Shown: piece by piece, positions 47,031 through 61,569 of the stretch
How positions within the stretch are numbered: the stretch's first letter is position 1
Layout: each line of letters starts with the position of its first letter
Origin: Gliomastix tumulicola
Lineage: Eukaryota; Ascomycota; Sordariomycetes; Hypocreales; Bionectriaceae
Assembly: GCA_001599755.1 (NCBI GenBank)
Contig: BCHX01000001.1
Location: forward strand, 4,774,001-4,838,000
Length of the DNA: 64,000 bases
Direction of reading: 5' to 3'
Notes under the pieces: generated by a model
What the model was told of the DNA's origin: nothing
Databases searched by the model: none
Seen by the model: only the letters and a program-made list of their open reading frames with translations
Made by a program: the position numbers and the translations under genes

Positions 47031-50000
47031 TAAATATAATAAAAGCTTAATAATATTTAAAGAATTTATATTATAATTAAGCTATATATTATAATAAATA
47101 ATTTATTTAAGCTTTTATTTTATAGTTATTTAGCTTATATAATCCCTTAATATATATAAAATTAAAGCTAAATTAAATTATATTTATAATAAATTAAACC
47201 CTTATTTAAAATAATAAATTTAATACCTTTAATACTTTATATATTTAAATAATTAACTTAAGAATTTAAATAAAAAGACTTAAATATAATAAAAAGAATT
47301 AAAGTATATAACTAATTATACTTATAATTAGTTTAATATTTCTTTTTATTTCTACTATATAAAGGATATTAATTTTAAGTTTATTAAAATATATAAGTAT
47401 TTAATTTAAATATACTTATATTAAATTAAAATAAATTAAATTACTAAAATATAATAAATAAATATATAGATTTTATTTTATATAATAGCTTAATTAGTTT
47501 ATAATATTAACTTTAAATTAAGTTTATATTAAATAAATTTATCTCTATTAATATATAGTATATATATTTATAGTAAAATAGGTTTAAATTATTATAATTT
47601 CTTTAATTTATTAATATATTTTAATATTAAAAATTTAAAAAATAAATTAATTAAGTAAAATTAATTAATATAAAATTAAAAAATAAAGATTTTAATATAA
47701 TTTTTATTTACTTAAAGAATTATTAAATCTTAAAGAATTTAATATTAAATTAAAATTATAAAGAAATTATTTATAAAAAAATTAATTTAAGGAAATTATT
47801 ATACTTATTATAAAAATTAAAAATAAATAATTAATATTAAAAATAATTAAATAAGTTTAATATTATTTATATAAATTTATTTTTAATAATAATAATATAT
47901 TATAATAATACTTTAAAAAATTTAAATAATATAATAAAAATAAATAATTAAATAATTAAATTAAATTAATTTATTAAATATATTATATAAAATTTAAAAT
48001 TAAATAAATATTATTTAATTATTTTATATTTATAAAATATTATTTAATAATTTTATTTAATTTTAATATTATTATTATTATTATATTAATAATTAATAAA
48101 TTTAAATTTAATAACTTTTTATTTTATTATTATATTATATTTAATATTTTCTTTATAATAAGCTTTTAAATAATATTAAAAATACTTATAAATATATATT
48201 ACTTTATAATAATTATAAATTAAGTATAATTAATATTATAATTAAATATTAAGTATTTTTTAATATTAATAAAATAAATATAAAATATTAATAAATTAAT
48301 TATTATTAATAAAATAACTAGATTTACTCTTTCTATAAGGAGTAAGCTTAAGAATTTCCTAGAGATCTAAATAAAATTCTTAATTATTATATAAATTTAT
48401 AATAATTTAATATTAATTATTTTATTTAAAAAAAAAAAATTTATCTTTATAAAGTAGTCTTTAACTATTATTATAATACTATAAAGATTAAATTCTACTA
48501 GGATTTTTCTTTACTAATAAATATTTATTATTATTAGTACTTTTAATTAGTTAAAAGGGTTATTTCTTTAAAAATAATTACCTTTCCCCCCTAGTAATTA
48601 TTTTATATTCTTATTAAAACTTTTAATTTTTTAAAAAATTAATCTTTTTATATAATTTTAAATAAAATAAAAATATTAAATATATTTATAATAAGTAGAA
48701 TTAATTTTAAGTAAATTTAATTATATAATATAAAATATCTATTTATATAATAGTAATATATATAAAGCACTAGGTAGAGAAGCTCTTAGTACCTCTCTAT
48801 ACCTCTAGGCCTTAGCTAATTAAATTACCTAGGCCTCTTTTAATAGCCTTTACCTTCACCTAAGCTACTTTAATCTAGCTACCTTAATTTAGCTACCTTA
48901 ATTAGTGTAGCCTTAATTAAAGTAGGCAGCCTCTATTACCTTTACCTCTATAAGGTTTACCTTTATAAAGTTTACCTCTATAAGGTTAGTCTCTATAAGG
49001 TTAAACTATTATTATAAGGTAGAGCAGCTACTATAATACTATTTTATAGAGGCCTAGCTATTATAATTATAGGGGCCTAAGCACTATAGAGCTAGGCTAG
49101 GCTATTTCCAGCGTCTTAGCTTATAGAATAATAGGTTTATAATATAAGGTGCTATAATACTAGTAGCTTATATAGGCTATATTATATAATTAGATATTTT
49201 ATATTATATAATTAAACCTACTTTTAATTTTATTATAATAATTAATATATTTAAAGACTTTATTATAGTATTTTAAAATATATATTTTAATATAGTTTAT
49301 AAATAAAATAAGTTAAATAAGAGGACTTATATATATATAATAGCCTAGAATAAGGTTTATAACTTATAGCTAGTATTATTTAAAATATAACTATAAATAT
49401 ATATTAAATTTTTAATAATTAAGCCTAAGACTAATTATTTAACTTTATTTATATTTAAAGGTAATTTTATTACTTATTTATAGTCTTTATAAATAAAGAA
49501 AGACTTTAAGAATAAAGATAAAGCTAATATAAATTAATAATTATATATATTTAACCTAGGGGAAGCTAAGTATAAATTTAAATTTATATAATTTAAAATA
49601 AATTATATATCTTTAAGGATTTCTAGGGTTATAACTTAGGGGGTTTAATCTCTTAAAAAGGTTAAAATTAAAATATATAAACCTAAAGATAATTATAACT
49701 TTACTTTTTATAATATAATAATATAATATATAAAGAGACTATAATATTATTTTAATACTCTTAGAAGATTAACTTAAAATATATTTAAAAAATAATTAAA
49801 TAAAAAAATAATTTATAAATAAATTTTATTTATATAATATAAAAAATTAAAAGATTATTAATAATATTATTAATTTATTATATATTATAAATTAAATATT
49901 TTAAATAAATTAATTTATACCTTTTATTATATTAATTTTTATAATATAAAAATAAACTAATAATATTAATAAAGAATAAATTATAGTAAATTTATATAAT

Positions 50001-50253
50001 TTAAATAATACTATAATTATAAATATATATTTATTATTAAAATAAAAAGTATTTATTATTACTTTAAAAAGATTTAAATATATTATAATAATTAATATAA
50101 TTTAATTCTTTTATTAATTTTTAATTTATAAGAAGTTTTAAAATTAATTTATTATTATTTTTTATAAAAACTTAAAGTAATTTAATATAACTTTAATAAA
50201 TTTTAAGAATTTATTAATTTATATTTAATAATAAATTAATAAATAATTATTTT
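47031..50253 (-). mobile_element. Element B fragment B3 (internal, no LTRs), hosting element C copy 2
   Basis: Collinear with B1 from about 26460 to 28400 in the same orientation. It also contains the segment of roughly 0.77 kb that B1 lacks but B2 has. It is more eroded than B1. Both ends are abrupt and no LTR is present, so this is a truncated relic. Confidence 0.75.
48709..49223 (+). mobile_element. Element C, copy 2 (in B3)
   Basis: 515 bp, flanked by the 8-bp duplication TTAATTTT (48701-48708 and 49224-49231). Intact B1 has TTAGCTTT at the matching place, which differs only by transitions, so B1 shows the empty site. It contains four 15-bp minisatellite units (48945-49004). Confidence 0.85.
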
Positions 50254-50261
50254 TTTATTTA

Positions 50262-50473
50262 TTAAAGGTTTTATATAGAAGTAAGTTATATTATAAATAT
50301 ACTTTATAAAGATAGGGTTAATATATATTATAGTATTTATTAATACCTTTTTTTAATTAATTCTTCTTTTAAGCTTTTTTTATATCTAGGGATTTATTAA
50401 GCTTTCTTAAGCTTAATACCTTTTATTTTATAATTTTATTAATTTAATAAAGTCTTTTAATCTATATATAATA
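50262..50473 (-). repeat. Repeat E, copy 2 (inverted, RIP-mutated)
   Basis: The reverse complement matches 22412-22632; for example AATAAATCCCTAGATATAAA here against AATAAATCCCTAGGTATAAA there. The differences seen are chiefly transitions. Confidence 0.65.
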
Positions 50474-50862
50474 AATTACCCTTTACCTATTAGTATACTT
50501 TATATTTAGGCTTACCTAGGGTTTTTTCTTTATTCTAGGGTTTTTTTCTTTATTTATTTATATAATTTTATAATTATATAATTTTATTTAAAACCTTACT
50601 TATATTATTATCTCTCTTTACCTTATATAGTTTCTTTTTCCTTTTTTTTACTTTATATTTTAAGTTCTTTATTTTACCTTCTTTTCTTTATATTTCCTCT
50701 TTTTCTTTTTTTTATAATTTTTTATTATATTTAATATTAAAAATAATAACTTTAATTTAATAATAATAATACTATTTATTATTAATATATAATATACCTT
50801 TATATATAAACTCTTAAGGAGGATTTATATTAATCTTTTTATTTTTATATTTATAATTTTAA

Positions 50863-51029
50863 TATTATAAAGATAATAAGTAGAGTTAAAATACTAGTAT
50901 ATAAAGGTCTTAATTCTCCTTTACTTTAAGGTTTAAACTAAGCTAGCTAATATAGTCTAAATTATAGGACTTAGGTTACTAGCTAAGTTATAAGACCTTT
51001 ATACTTAGTCTTATAGTTACCTTATAATA
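50863..51029 (+). repeat. LTR of B2 (left)
   Basis: 167 bp; the reverse complement aligns with 24379-24545. Confidence 0.88.
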
Positions 51030-54000
51030 ATTACCTAAGAATAGAAAAAAAATTATATTTTTATAGTTTAAATTATTTAATTAGAAAATAAGTTAATAAT
51101 AGTTAAAAATTACTAAAACTAAGTATAATTTTATCCTTTAATTTATTTATTAATAATTAGTAATAATCTTAGTTATTTTCTTCTACCTATAGGTTATTTA
51201 AGTTTATAGTATTATTAATAATATTTCTAGTAATTTATTTAATAACTTCTTAGAGAATTATATTTACCTTAATTTATATATATATAAAGTTTATTAATAC
51301 TTTTATAAAAATATTATTTAGTTTTTATTAAGCTTATAATATATTTATAAAAAGTTAAATATTATAAGTTTTAATTAATTTATTAATTATAACTTTTAAT
51401 TATTTAATTAATTTAATTTTTATATTTTATCTTTATTTTAGTATATTATTAATTTAAATAAAAACCTTAAATAGTATACTTTTTTAATTAATATATTTTT
51501 AAAATATAATATTTAATTTATTATTAAAATATTATTTTTTAAGTTTAATTTAAATATTAATTATAATAAATTAATATTAATTAAATTAATAAAATTAATT
51601 ATTTTAAATTATTTTAATATTTTATAATATAAAGTCTTTCTTTAGTTTAATAATAATTATAAAAATTAATATTAATTAATAAAAGTAAACTTTAATAATA
51701 TCTCTTTAAGTAAACTTTATATTAAAAAAAGTATTTATTAATTAAATTAAAGTAATATTTAATTTAATATTTTACTAATTATTATTTTAATTATTAATAA
51801 TAATAATTATATTTACTTTAAAAATAAATTTAAAAGAATTTAGTTTTTATATAATCTAGGTTAAGATTTTTTTAATATTAATAAGAGATTTAAAGGTATA
51901 TATAACTACTAAGAGGTCTTTAAGTATATATAAATAAAATAACTTTAATTTATTTTATATTATAGTTAATTTATTAATTACTTTTATTAATTTAATATAT
52001 TTTTAGTAAAATATAAAAATAATATATATATATAATTTAGTAATATAATTATTATTATTATATATTTTAGTTTTTATTTTTTTAATTAATTAAAAATTCT
52101 TAAGGTCTTTATAGGCTTTACCTATAATATTAAAGATAATAGCTTTAAAGAGGGTTATAATATAAACTTATTTTTAGTTATTAAATTTTTTATTAATTTA
52201 ATTAAAATAAAATATATATTAAAGATTAATTTTAAGTAAATATAAATAAATTTTAATTTTATTATTTATTATTAAGAGATTAATAAAGTAATATTTAATT
52301 ATAAATTATAATAATATATTTATATAATTTAAGTTAATTAATTTAAATTAATTTTTATAAAAGTTAAAGTAGTTTTAATAAAATATATTTTTATTTAAAA
52401 TCTTTATAATTACTTTAAAAATTAAAGTAATTTAAGTTATAAATATATTAATAGTATTATTAATAAATTTAATTAATATATATTAAATATAATTAGGGGA
52501 TCTTTAAAGAATATTTTTTTTATTATAGTTATTTACTTTTTAGCTAAGGTTTAATCTCCTAAATTTTATCTAAAGAATATAATTTTAATATTAATATTAT
52601 TAAAGCTTAAATAAATTATAAGTAATATAACTTATATAACTTTAATTATATAATTAATAGCTTTAAAAGTTACTTAAAACTTAATAAACTTAACTTATAA
52701 TAAAGCTTTATTATTATTAAAGTTTAAAGTAATTTTAGTAGTTATTTTATATAGTATAATCTTAAGGTTAATCTTAAGTACTATAATATTAATCTTAGTC
52801 TTTTAGGGATAATTATACTTTTTTATTATAATATTATTTTTTATATAAAAGATACTAGAATTAATATAAAGAAGAATAATATAAAGAAGGATAAATTAAT
52901 ATAAAGGTATATAGCTTAAGAATATAAAGATAAATAAATTAATATAATTATAGTTTTATTATTTAATAAAAAAATATAATAAATATAAAATTAAGGTAAA
53001 AATATTATAAAAGTAATATAAAAATATAATAATTTTATTACTTTATAAATTAACTTAATTTTTATTATACTTTTTACTTATTTTTTATATTTTTTATTAA
53101 ATCTTAAATATTAAACTTATTAATTAACTTATTAATATCCCTTATAAGAAGGTCTTTATTATACTATTTATTATATTTTAAATTATATTTAATTTAATAG
53201 ACTAAGTATTAGTTTTTACCCTATAATATATATTATATAGTAAAAGTATTAATCTTAAAAGACTATTATTTATTATTATCCCCTTTTATATAAATAGTAA
53301 AGGTTAAATTAAGTTATAAATAGTAGAATAAGTTAATATCTTAGGGGGCTAATTTAAGTTATAAGATTAAAATAACTAGGTAAACTCTTTAGTATATTAC
53401 TAGATTAAGCCTATATACCTAGGGGTTTATAACTTTTAATATTTTAAATAAATTAACGTTTTATTAATTAAATTTTTAATATTATTCTAGGGCTTTATAA
53501 TTATTATAAAGTTATAAATAAATATAATCTTTAATTATAAATTATAGTAGTTTATATTTTTAATTAAAGTATTATTTATATTAAATTATAATAAAGTTTA
53601 TAATAATAATAACTTTATATTAATATAGTTTTTAAAGCTTATTAATAGATTTTAATTCTATATTATATCCCTAGAATAAAGTATCTTTAAGGATTATTAA
53701 TAGGGTTTATAATTAAAAACTATAAATAAACTTATTTAAATAATATTATAATATATTTATAAAGATATTATTAAAATATATTTATATTAATACTAAAGCT
53801 ATAAATTAATAGATATTTATTTATATAGTAAAATAATATTTAAGGGCTACTTTAACTATTTAATTTATATTTTTAATTTAATTATTCCTAGTAAAGTATT
53901 AAACTATTATAAAAATTAACTTTATATTAAACTATATAAATAGGTTAATTTAGAAATTATTAATTTATTAATAATCTTTATTAAAGATTAAAATTAATAG

Positions 54001-54756
54001 TAAACTTTAATTAATTAAAAGCTAAAACCTTAAAATTTAATAAGTCTAATTAATTACTATATAAATATTATATTTTAAAATTAAAGCTCTCTTCTTTAAA
54101 GCTTTATATATTATTATAAGAAGGTAATTATATATATTAAAACCCTTAAAGTACTAAAAATTACCTATAAAAAAGACCTTTAGGAGACTAATAATAAAGT
54201 TAAATAATTAGATTTTATATAGTATTTATAAGGTTTAAATTAAATTTAAATTTCCTAGTAAATATTAATAAATATATTTAAATACCTAATATAAGTAGTA
54301 TATAATTTACTTATTTATTATCTTAGATTTATTAAGGAAAATAAAAAAGTTTAATTTTTATAATATTCTTTTATATTTAAAATACTAAATTTTATTATAA
54401 GCTAGCTTTAGGATTTTTAATAAAAGTAGCTTTAGTATATATAATTAATAAATCTTATTATATTTAATATTAAAAAGAAGTTTATTTTTTAATTTAAATA
54501 AAATACTTAATTTAGTTATAATTTTACTAGTTATAATAATATTAAGACTATATAAAGACTCTAAAATATAGAAGTAAATTAAGTTATTATTATACTTTAT
54601 TTTAAGATATTATTTTATATTTATAATTACTACTACTTTAATTATAATAAATATAGTCTCTAGTTCTTAAAGATTTATTAAAAGGTCTATTAGTAAATAA
54701 TTAACTCTTAAATTTTAAACCTAGGCCTTATTATTATTATAGGGTAATTTAAATAA

Positions 54757-55234
54757 NGTATTTAATAATATATNTAATTTCCNTAAAATATANATTACTN
54801 TAAGNGGAAATTAAAATANAAAAATACTTATTANTTTAAGCNTTTTATTTATTTTAATTATATTAAATAGAATTATAATTTTTTAATTAATAATTTTAAC
54901 TATAATAATATAATTTATAANAATATAANTANNTTACNTAATANTATAAAATAGAATTTTATTNTTNTATATAATTTAAATTAAATAANTTANNTTTAAT
55001 TNTATTANTTAATATTTTATTTTANNTAANTTAANTATTTTACTTTAAAATTTAATATAATTTANCTTTAANTAGTTTAATATNNTTATANGATTTTTAA
55101 TATTAAAAGNTTTATTATAATAAAATAATANTATATTAAAACCTTACTNNTTTAATATATTAATTTTAGTAAATAAATAATAATTATTATTTAANTAAAN
55201 TANNTTAAGCTATAAGTAATANATTAAATTTTAN
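54757..55234. other. Scattered ambiguous bases (N) in B2
   Basis: Dozens of single Ns over ~480 bp, overlapping the region homologous to the Ns in B1. Probably conflicting reads from near-identical copies. Confidence 0.9.
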
Positions 55235-58200
55235 TATATTAATATAAATATAATTTATTATTTATTATTTAAATCTATAAATATAACTTAAATAAAGTAT
55301 TTATATTTTAATTTTAATATAATCTTATTTACTATTCTTTTAAGTATAAGGAGAGATATCTTCCTTTATATAAGAGGCTTAATCTTTTAAATATAAAAAG
55401 GGATAAAAAAGTAAATTTAATTAATTATATTATAATATATCTTTAGTTATTTAAAGGTTTTTAAGTATAACTATTTTACTAGGGTATAAATTTATACCTT
55501 TATTAATAATATACTAATTTTATTAACTTTATATTTAAATAAAATAACTTATAAGTAATTAATAAATAATTTAATTAATAATAACTATAAATTAAACTTT
55601 TTAAAGAGATTAAAAATAATCTCTAGGTATTAAAAATACTTATTAAGGAATAATAAAAAAATAATATTATTATTTATATAGGTATAAATAAATACCTAAT
55701 ATAAGAATAATTACTTATTAATTTATTATTAAATATAAACTAGTAAATTCTTAAAACTTATTAAAGTTATATTAAATTATTCTAGTTTTTAATAAGAAAT
55801 AATAATAAATTAATTTTAAAACTTCTTATAAATTAAGAATTAATAAAAAAATAAAATTATATTAATTATTATAATATATTTAGCTTCTTTTAAAGTAATA
55901 ATAAATACCTTTTATTTTAATAATAAATATATATTTATAATTATAATATTATTTAAATTATATAAGTTTATTATAATTTATCTTTTATTAGTATTATTAA
56001 TTTATTTTTATATTATAAAAACTAATACTATAAAAGATATAGGTTAATTTACTTAGAATATTTAACCTATAATATATAATAAGTTAAAGGTATTATTAAT
56101 AACTTTCTAGTCTTTTATATTATATAGGTAAAATTTACCTATAAGTTATTTCTTTACTTAATTATCTTTTAAATATATTTTAAATTAATCTTCTAAAGGT
56201 ATTAAAATAATATTATAATCTCTTTATATATTATATTATTATACTATAAAAAGTAAGGTTATAATTACCTTTAGGTTTATATTTTTAATTTTAACCTCTT
56301 TAAAAGATTAAACCTCTTAAGTTATAACCTTAGAAATCCCTAGAGATATATAACTTATTTTAAATTATAGAGGTTTAGGTTTATACTTTATTACCCCTAG
56401 ATTAAGTATATATAATTATTAATTTATATTAGTTTTATATTTATTTTTAAAATCCTTATTTATTTATAAAAGCTATAAATAAGTAATTAAATTACCTTTA
56501 AATATAAATAAAGCTAGCTAATTAGCCTTAGACCTAATTATTAAAAATTTAATATATATTTCTAATTATATTTTAAATAATATTAATTATAAATTATAAA
56601 CCTTATTTTAAGTTATTATATATATATAAAATTTTTTATTTAATTTATCTTACTTATAAATTATATTAAAATATATATTTTAAAGAATTATAATAAAGTC
56701 TTTAAATATATTAATTATTATAATAAAGCTAGTTTTATTTACTATAAATATATTTAATACCTTTATTTTATTTAAAGCTATATAAAAAGACTAGTTTTTT
56801 AAAAAATTAAAAGCTTTAATAAAAATATAAAATAACTACTAGAGGGGAAGAGTAACTATTTCTAAAGAGATAACCCTTTTAACTAGTTAAAAGTATTAAT
56901 AATAATAAATATTTACTAGTAGAGAAAGATCCTAATAGAATTTAATTTTTATAATATTATAGTAATAATTAAGGATTATTTTATAAAGGTAAATTTATTT
57001 TATTTTAAGTAAAATAATTAATCTTAAGTTATTATAAATTTATATAATAATTAAGAACTTTATCTAGGTCTCTAGGGAATCTTTAAGCTTACTTTTTATA
57101 AAGAGGGTAAATTTAATTATTTTATTAATAATAATTAACTTATTAATACTTTATATTTATTTTATTAGTATTAAAAAATACTTAATATTTAATTATAATA
57201 TTAACTATATTTAGTTTATAATTATTATAAAGTAATATATATTTATAAGTATTTTTAATATTACTTAAGAGCTTATTATAAGGAAAATATTAAATATAGT
57301 ATAATAATAAGATAAAAAGTTATTAAATTTAAATTTATTAATTATTAATATAATAATAATAATAATAATAATATTAAAGTTAAGTAGAATTATTAAGTAA
57401 TACTTAGTAAGTATAAGATAATTAAATAATATTTATTTAGTTTTAAATTTTATTTAATATATTTAATAAATTAATTTAATTTAATTAATTACCTACTTAT
57501 TTTTATTATATTATTTAAATTCTTTAAGGTATTATTATAATATATTACTACTATTAAAAATAAATCTATATAAGTAGTATTAAATTTATCCTATTATTTT
57601 TAGTATTAGTTATTTATTTTTAACCCTTATAATAAATATAATAATTTCTTTAAAGTTAATTTCTTTATAATAAGTCTCTTTATAATTTAGGTTTAATATT
57701 AAGTCTTTTAAGGTTTAATAATCCTTTAAATAAATAAAGATTACTTTAAAATTCTTATTTTTTAATTTTATATTAGCTAGTTTTACCTAGTTAATTTATT
57801 TCTTAAATTTCTAATATTAAAATATATTAATAAATTAAAGAGGTTATAATAGTTTAAACTTATTTCACTATAAATATATATACTATATATTAATAAGGGG
57901 AGGTTTATTTAGTATAAACCTAATTTAAGGTTAATATTATAAATTAATTAAGTTATTATATAGGATAAAACCTATATATTTATTTATTATATTTTAGTAA
58001 TTTAATTTATTTTAGTTTAATATAAGTATATTTAAACTAAATACCTATAATATCTTAATAAACCTAAAGTTAGTATTTTTTATATAGTAGAAATAAAAAA
58101 AGATATTAAACTAATTATAAGTATAATTAGTTATATACTTTAATTCTTCCTACTATACTTAGGTCTTTTTATTTAAATCTTTAAGCTAATTATTTAGGTA

Positions 58201-58678
58201 TATAAAGTACTAGGGGTATTAAACCTATTATTTTAAATAAGGGTTTAATTTATTATAAATATAGCTTAATTTAGTTTTAATCTTATATATATTAAGGGAT
58301 TATATAAGCTAAATAACCTATAAAGTAAAGGTTTAAATAAACTATTTATTATAGTATATAGTCTAATTATAATATAAATTATTTAATTATTACTAGGCTT
58401 TTATTACACTTATAGAGAATTTTTCTATAAGTACTTAATACTAGTATTTAAGTAAGGGTTTATTTTATAATTTTTATTTATTTCTCTTTATAAGTTATCC
58501 TTAATATTATTTAAGGGCTTAACCCTATAATATAGTATATAAAAATAGTTAAATATTATTATAATATTTAATTTTTTTATAATTAATAATAGCTTTAAAG
58601 AATAAAATTATATTTATATAAAAAAATTAATTTCTATAGGTAAATATAATATTACTTTTTATTTTTATTTTTAATATA

Positions 58679-58824
58679 TGTCATGAGGTGGTCTCATGAC
58701 CTGGCCGGTGACCCAGGTCCCATGACCTAGACCTTATTAGCTAGCTTAGTCTAAACCTTGAGGTAGAGGGGAATTAAGACCTTTACATACCAGCATTCTA
58801 ACCCTGCCTATCGTCCCTATGACA
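58679..58824 (-). mobile_element. Solo LTR of the B family, un-mutated, inside B2
   Basis: 146 bp with TGTCATGAGG and CCCTATGACA ends, flanked by ATATA on both sides (58674-58678 and 58825-58829). It aligns to the 167-bp B LTRs with one ~20-bp gap and retains CA, TG and CG dinucleotides that are TA in those copies. Too short to be an efficient RIP target, and probably recent. Confidence 0.87.
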
Positions 58825-60476
58825 ATATATTTAACTAGAAGTAGCTAATAAAGTCTAGCTTAAATCTAAGGAGTTAAGCTATATTAAGTTTAACTTTATT
58901 TAAATTATCTAATAATTTATATTAATAATAATATTATTAACCTCTTTTAATTTAATAGAAAATATAATAAAGTTATTTATAATAATAATTATTTAAATTT
59001 AAATTAAATTTAAACTTTAATTTAAAAAAAGATAAAGAGAGGTCTTACTATTAATAAGTATAATAACTTTATAATAAAGCTATATTTCTTTAAATTAAAT
59101 TTAATTTAATAATTATAAGTAGCTAGGGATTAACTAGCTTTATTTATTCTACTTATAGCTAGAGTACTTTTAGTAAGTCTTATAAAGTTATTTTATTTTA
59201 TTTAAAGAGTTATATAACCTAGTTCTACTAATTTTTAGGGGGGTTATTTAATTCTCTAGCTTTTACTTTATTTACTATAATAAAGTCTCTAAGTAAATAC
59301 CTTAGGATTTATAGTTAATTTATAGATATAACTAATAGAATATATATAGGTAAGAAGACCTCTATTATAGTTAAATTTAAGGAGAATAGAGATATTTCTA
59401 TATAGAGGGCTAGATTATTTATAGAGGTATTTATAATAGTAGGTTTAATTTATTAACCTTATTTTATATTTAAGGCTAAATTATTTATAAGGTAGTCTAT
59501 AGAGTAATCTATAGTAGCTAATTTAATAGTAAGCTTAATTTATAGATTTTATCTTCTAATTAATAATAAAGTAATATTTAGTATTATTAGTAAGTTAATA
59601 AATAATATTAATAAAGGTATTTTTAATTATATTAATAGGGAAAGAGGTAAATTATTAAATAATTAAATTTTTTAATTAATTTACTACTTTATCTTAAAAT
59701 TAAATTTATATAAGTAGCTATATTAAGGTAAATCTTCTTAAATTCCTTTAATTATTTAATTTATATTAACTTTTATAAGTTTTTTTAATTAAAAGCTTTT
59801 TCTTTAGTATTAATATTTAATATCTTAGTAAGGTTATTCTCTAAGGATTTAATCCTAGTAAGGGAAAGTTTAATAGGTCTAGTTACTTATTATAATATTA
59901 AATAACCTCTCTTTTATAAGGTAAATATAATTTATTAATTAATAGTAAATAAGACCTATATTAAAGGCCTTTAAATTTAAGGTTTAAGATCTTAAAAAGA
60001 CTTAAAATCTTAAATTAATATAATTTTAAGCTAAGTATATTATTTATAAAATATTAAATTTCTTTTTAATTACTTTAAGGATTTTAATATAATTATAATA
60101 AAAAGCTATATTATTTAAAACTTATTTATCTAGATATCTATATTTAAATTTTTTAATTTAATTACTAAATATTACTATACTTTTAGTATACTTATTAATT
60201 ATATAATATTAAGTTAAGCTAAGTTATTATATAATTAAGTTTAATTTATACTTTTTAATATATTAAATAAGTTAAAGAACTTTATTTAATAAAGTCTTTA
60301 TAAGTAGGTTAAGAGTAAACTAGGTATTAGTATAAGACCTAGGTTAAATTTAAAAATCTTATAATAACTAAAAGATTAAGGGTTAATTTATAAATAAGTT
60401 TTAGTTTTTAATAATTATTTATTTTTATATTTATTAAGTAATAGAAGAAAGCTAGTTTTTATCTCTTACTACTATT

Positions 60477-60643
60477 TATTATAGGGATAATAGATAGAGT
60501 TAAAATACTAGTATATAAAGGTCTTAATTCTTCTTTACCTTAAGGTTTAAACTAAGCTAGCTAATATAGTCTAGGTTATAAGACCTAGGTTACTAGCTAG
60601 GTTATAAGACCTTTACACTTAGTCTTATAGTTACCTTATAATA
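60477..60643 (+). repeat. LTR of B2 (right)
   Basis: 167 bp, from TATTATAGGGATAATAG to TTACCTTATAATA. Confidence 0.88.
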
Positions 60644-61569
60644 CTTAATAATATAATATTTTCTTTATTATTTTCCTTATATTTTATTAATTAATTCTTA
60701 AATTATATAACCTCCTCCTTAAATTATATTTATTATAATTCCCTCTATAAAAAGTATAGTTATTTTATAAATAAAGTAATTAAGGTTTTTATTTTTATTT
60801 TTTTAAATTTTTTTAAAAATATATTAAGAAATTCTTTTAATTTAAATAAATTCTTTTTTTTAATTAATTATTAATTTTTTAAATAAAATTTAAAAAAACT
60901 TTTAATTATTTATTTATTTATTAATAAATAAGTATTTATTATATTATTTACTTAATTTTATAAGTATTAAATTATTATAATAACTTTTAAGTCTTTAAAT
61001 AAAAAATATATACTTAGAAGCTTTATTATTATAAAGAGGTAAATATTACTTATATTTTTACTTTAATTACTTTTAATATAATTATTTATTTATATATTTT
61101 AATTTAAAATACTAATTATAAAATATATTTTTTTAAATACTTCTTTAAGATTAATTAGTTAATAGGGTTTTAGGTCTCTATATTTATTTTTCTTATTAAT
61201 ATAATCTTATTAATCTCCTTATTTTATATATTATTAATTACTTAAATAGTACCCCCTTTTACTTTCTTAAGGTTTATTACTTTTATATTTAATATACTTA
61301 CTATTATAGGTATTATATTATATTAATATTCTTTTATTAAAACCCTTTTATTAAGTATCTTTTATATTTTACCTATATTAATTTACCTTACTTACTTAAT
61401 TATTAAAGCTTTATAAATAATTACTATTTTTACTTTTATTTTTATAGTATTAGCTACTTCTTTTATTCTTATTATAGCTACTCTAGTTATATCCTAAGAG
61501 AATCCTTAATATAAGTATCTTTAAATAAAGACTAGAATAAAGGCTCTAAGTATTTAAACCCTAATACTT
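60644..61569. repeat. RIP-degraded AT-rich DNA, unidentified
   Basis: No open frame, terminal repeat or internal match recognised. Confidence 0.5.

Larger units (their letters stand above)
50863..60643 (+). mobile_element. LTR element B, copy B2 (inverted relative to B1)
   Basis: 167-bp LTRs at 50863-51029 and 60477-60643. The flanks TTTAA (50858-50862) and CTTAA (60644-60648) fit a 5-bp duplication with one C-to-T change. It includes a 146-bp solo LTR insertion, so the native length is about 9.63 kb. At 55490-55530 the plus strand reads YTFINNILIL in a context resembling an LTR-retrotransposon reverse transcriptase catalytic box with both Asp turned to Asn, which suggests a plus coding strand and perhaps a Ty1/Copia affiliation. 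All frames are destroyed by RIP. Confidence 0.85.
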
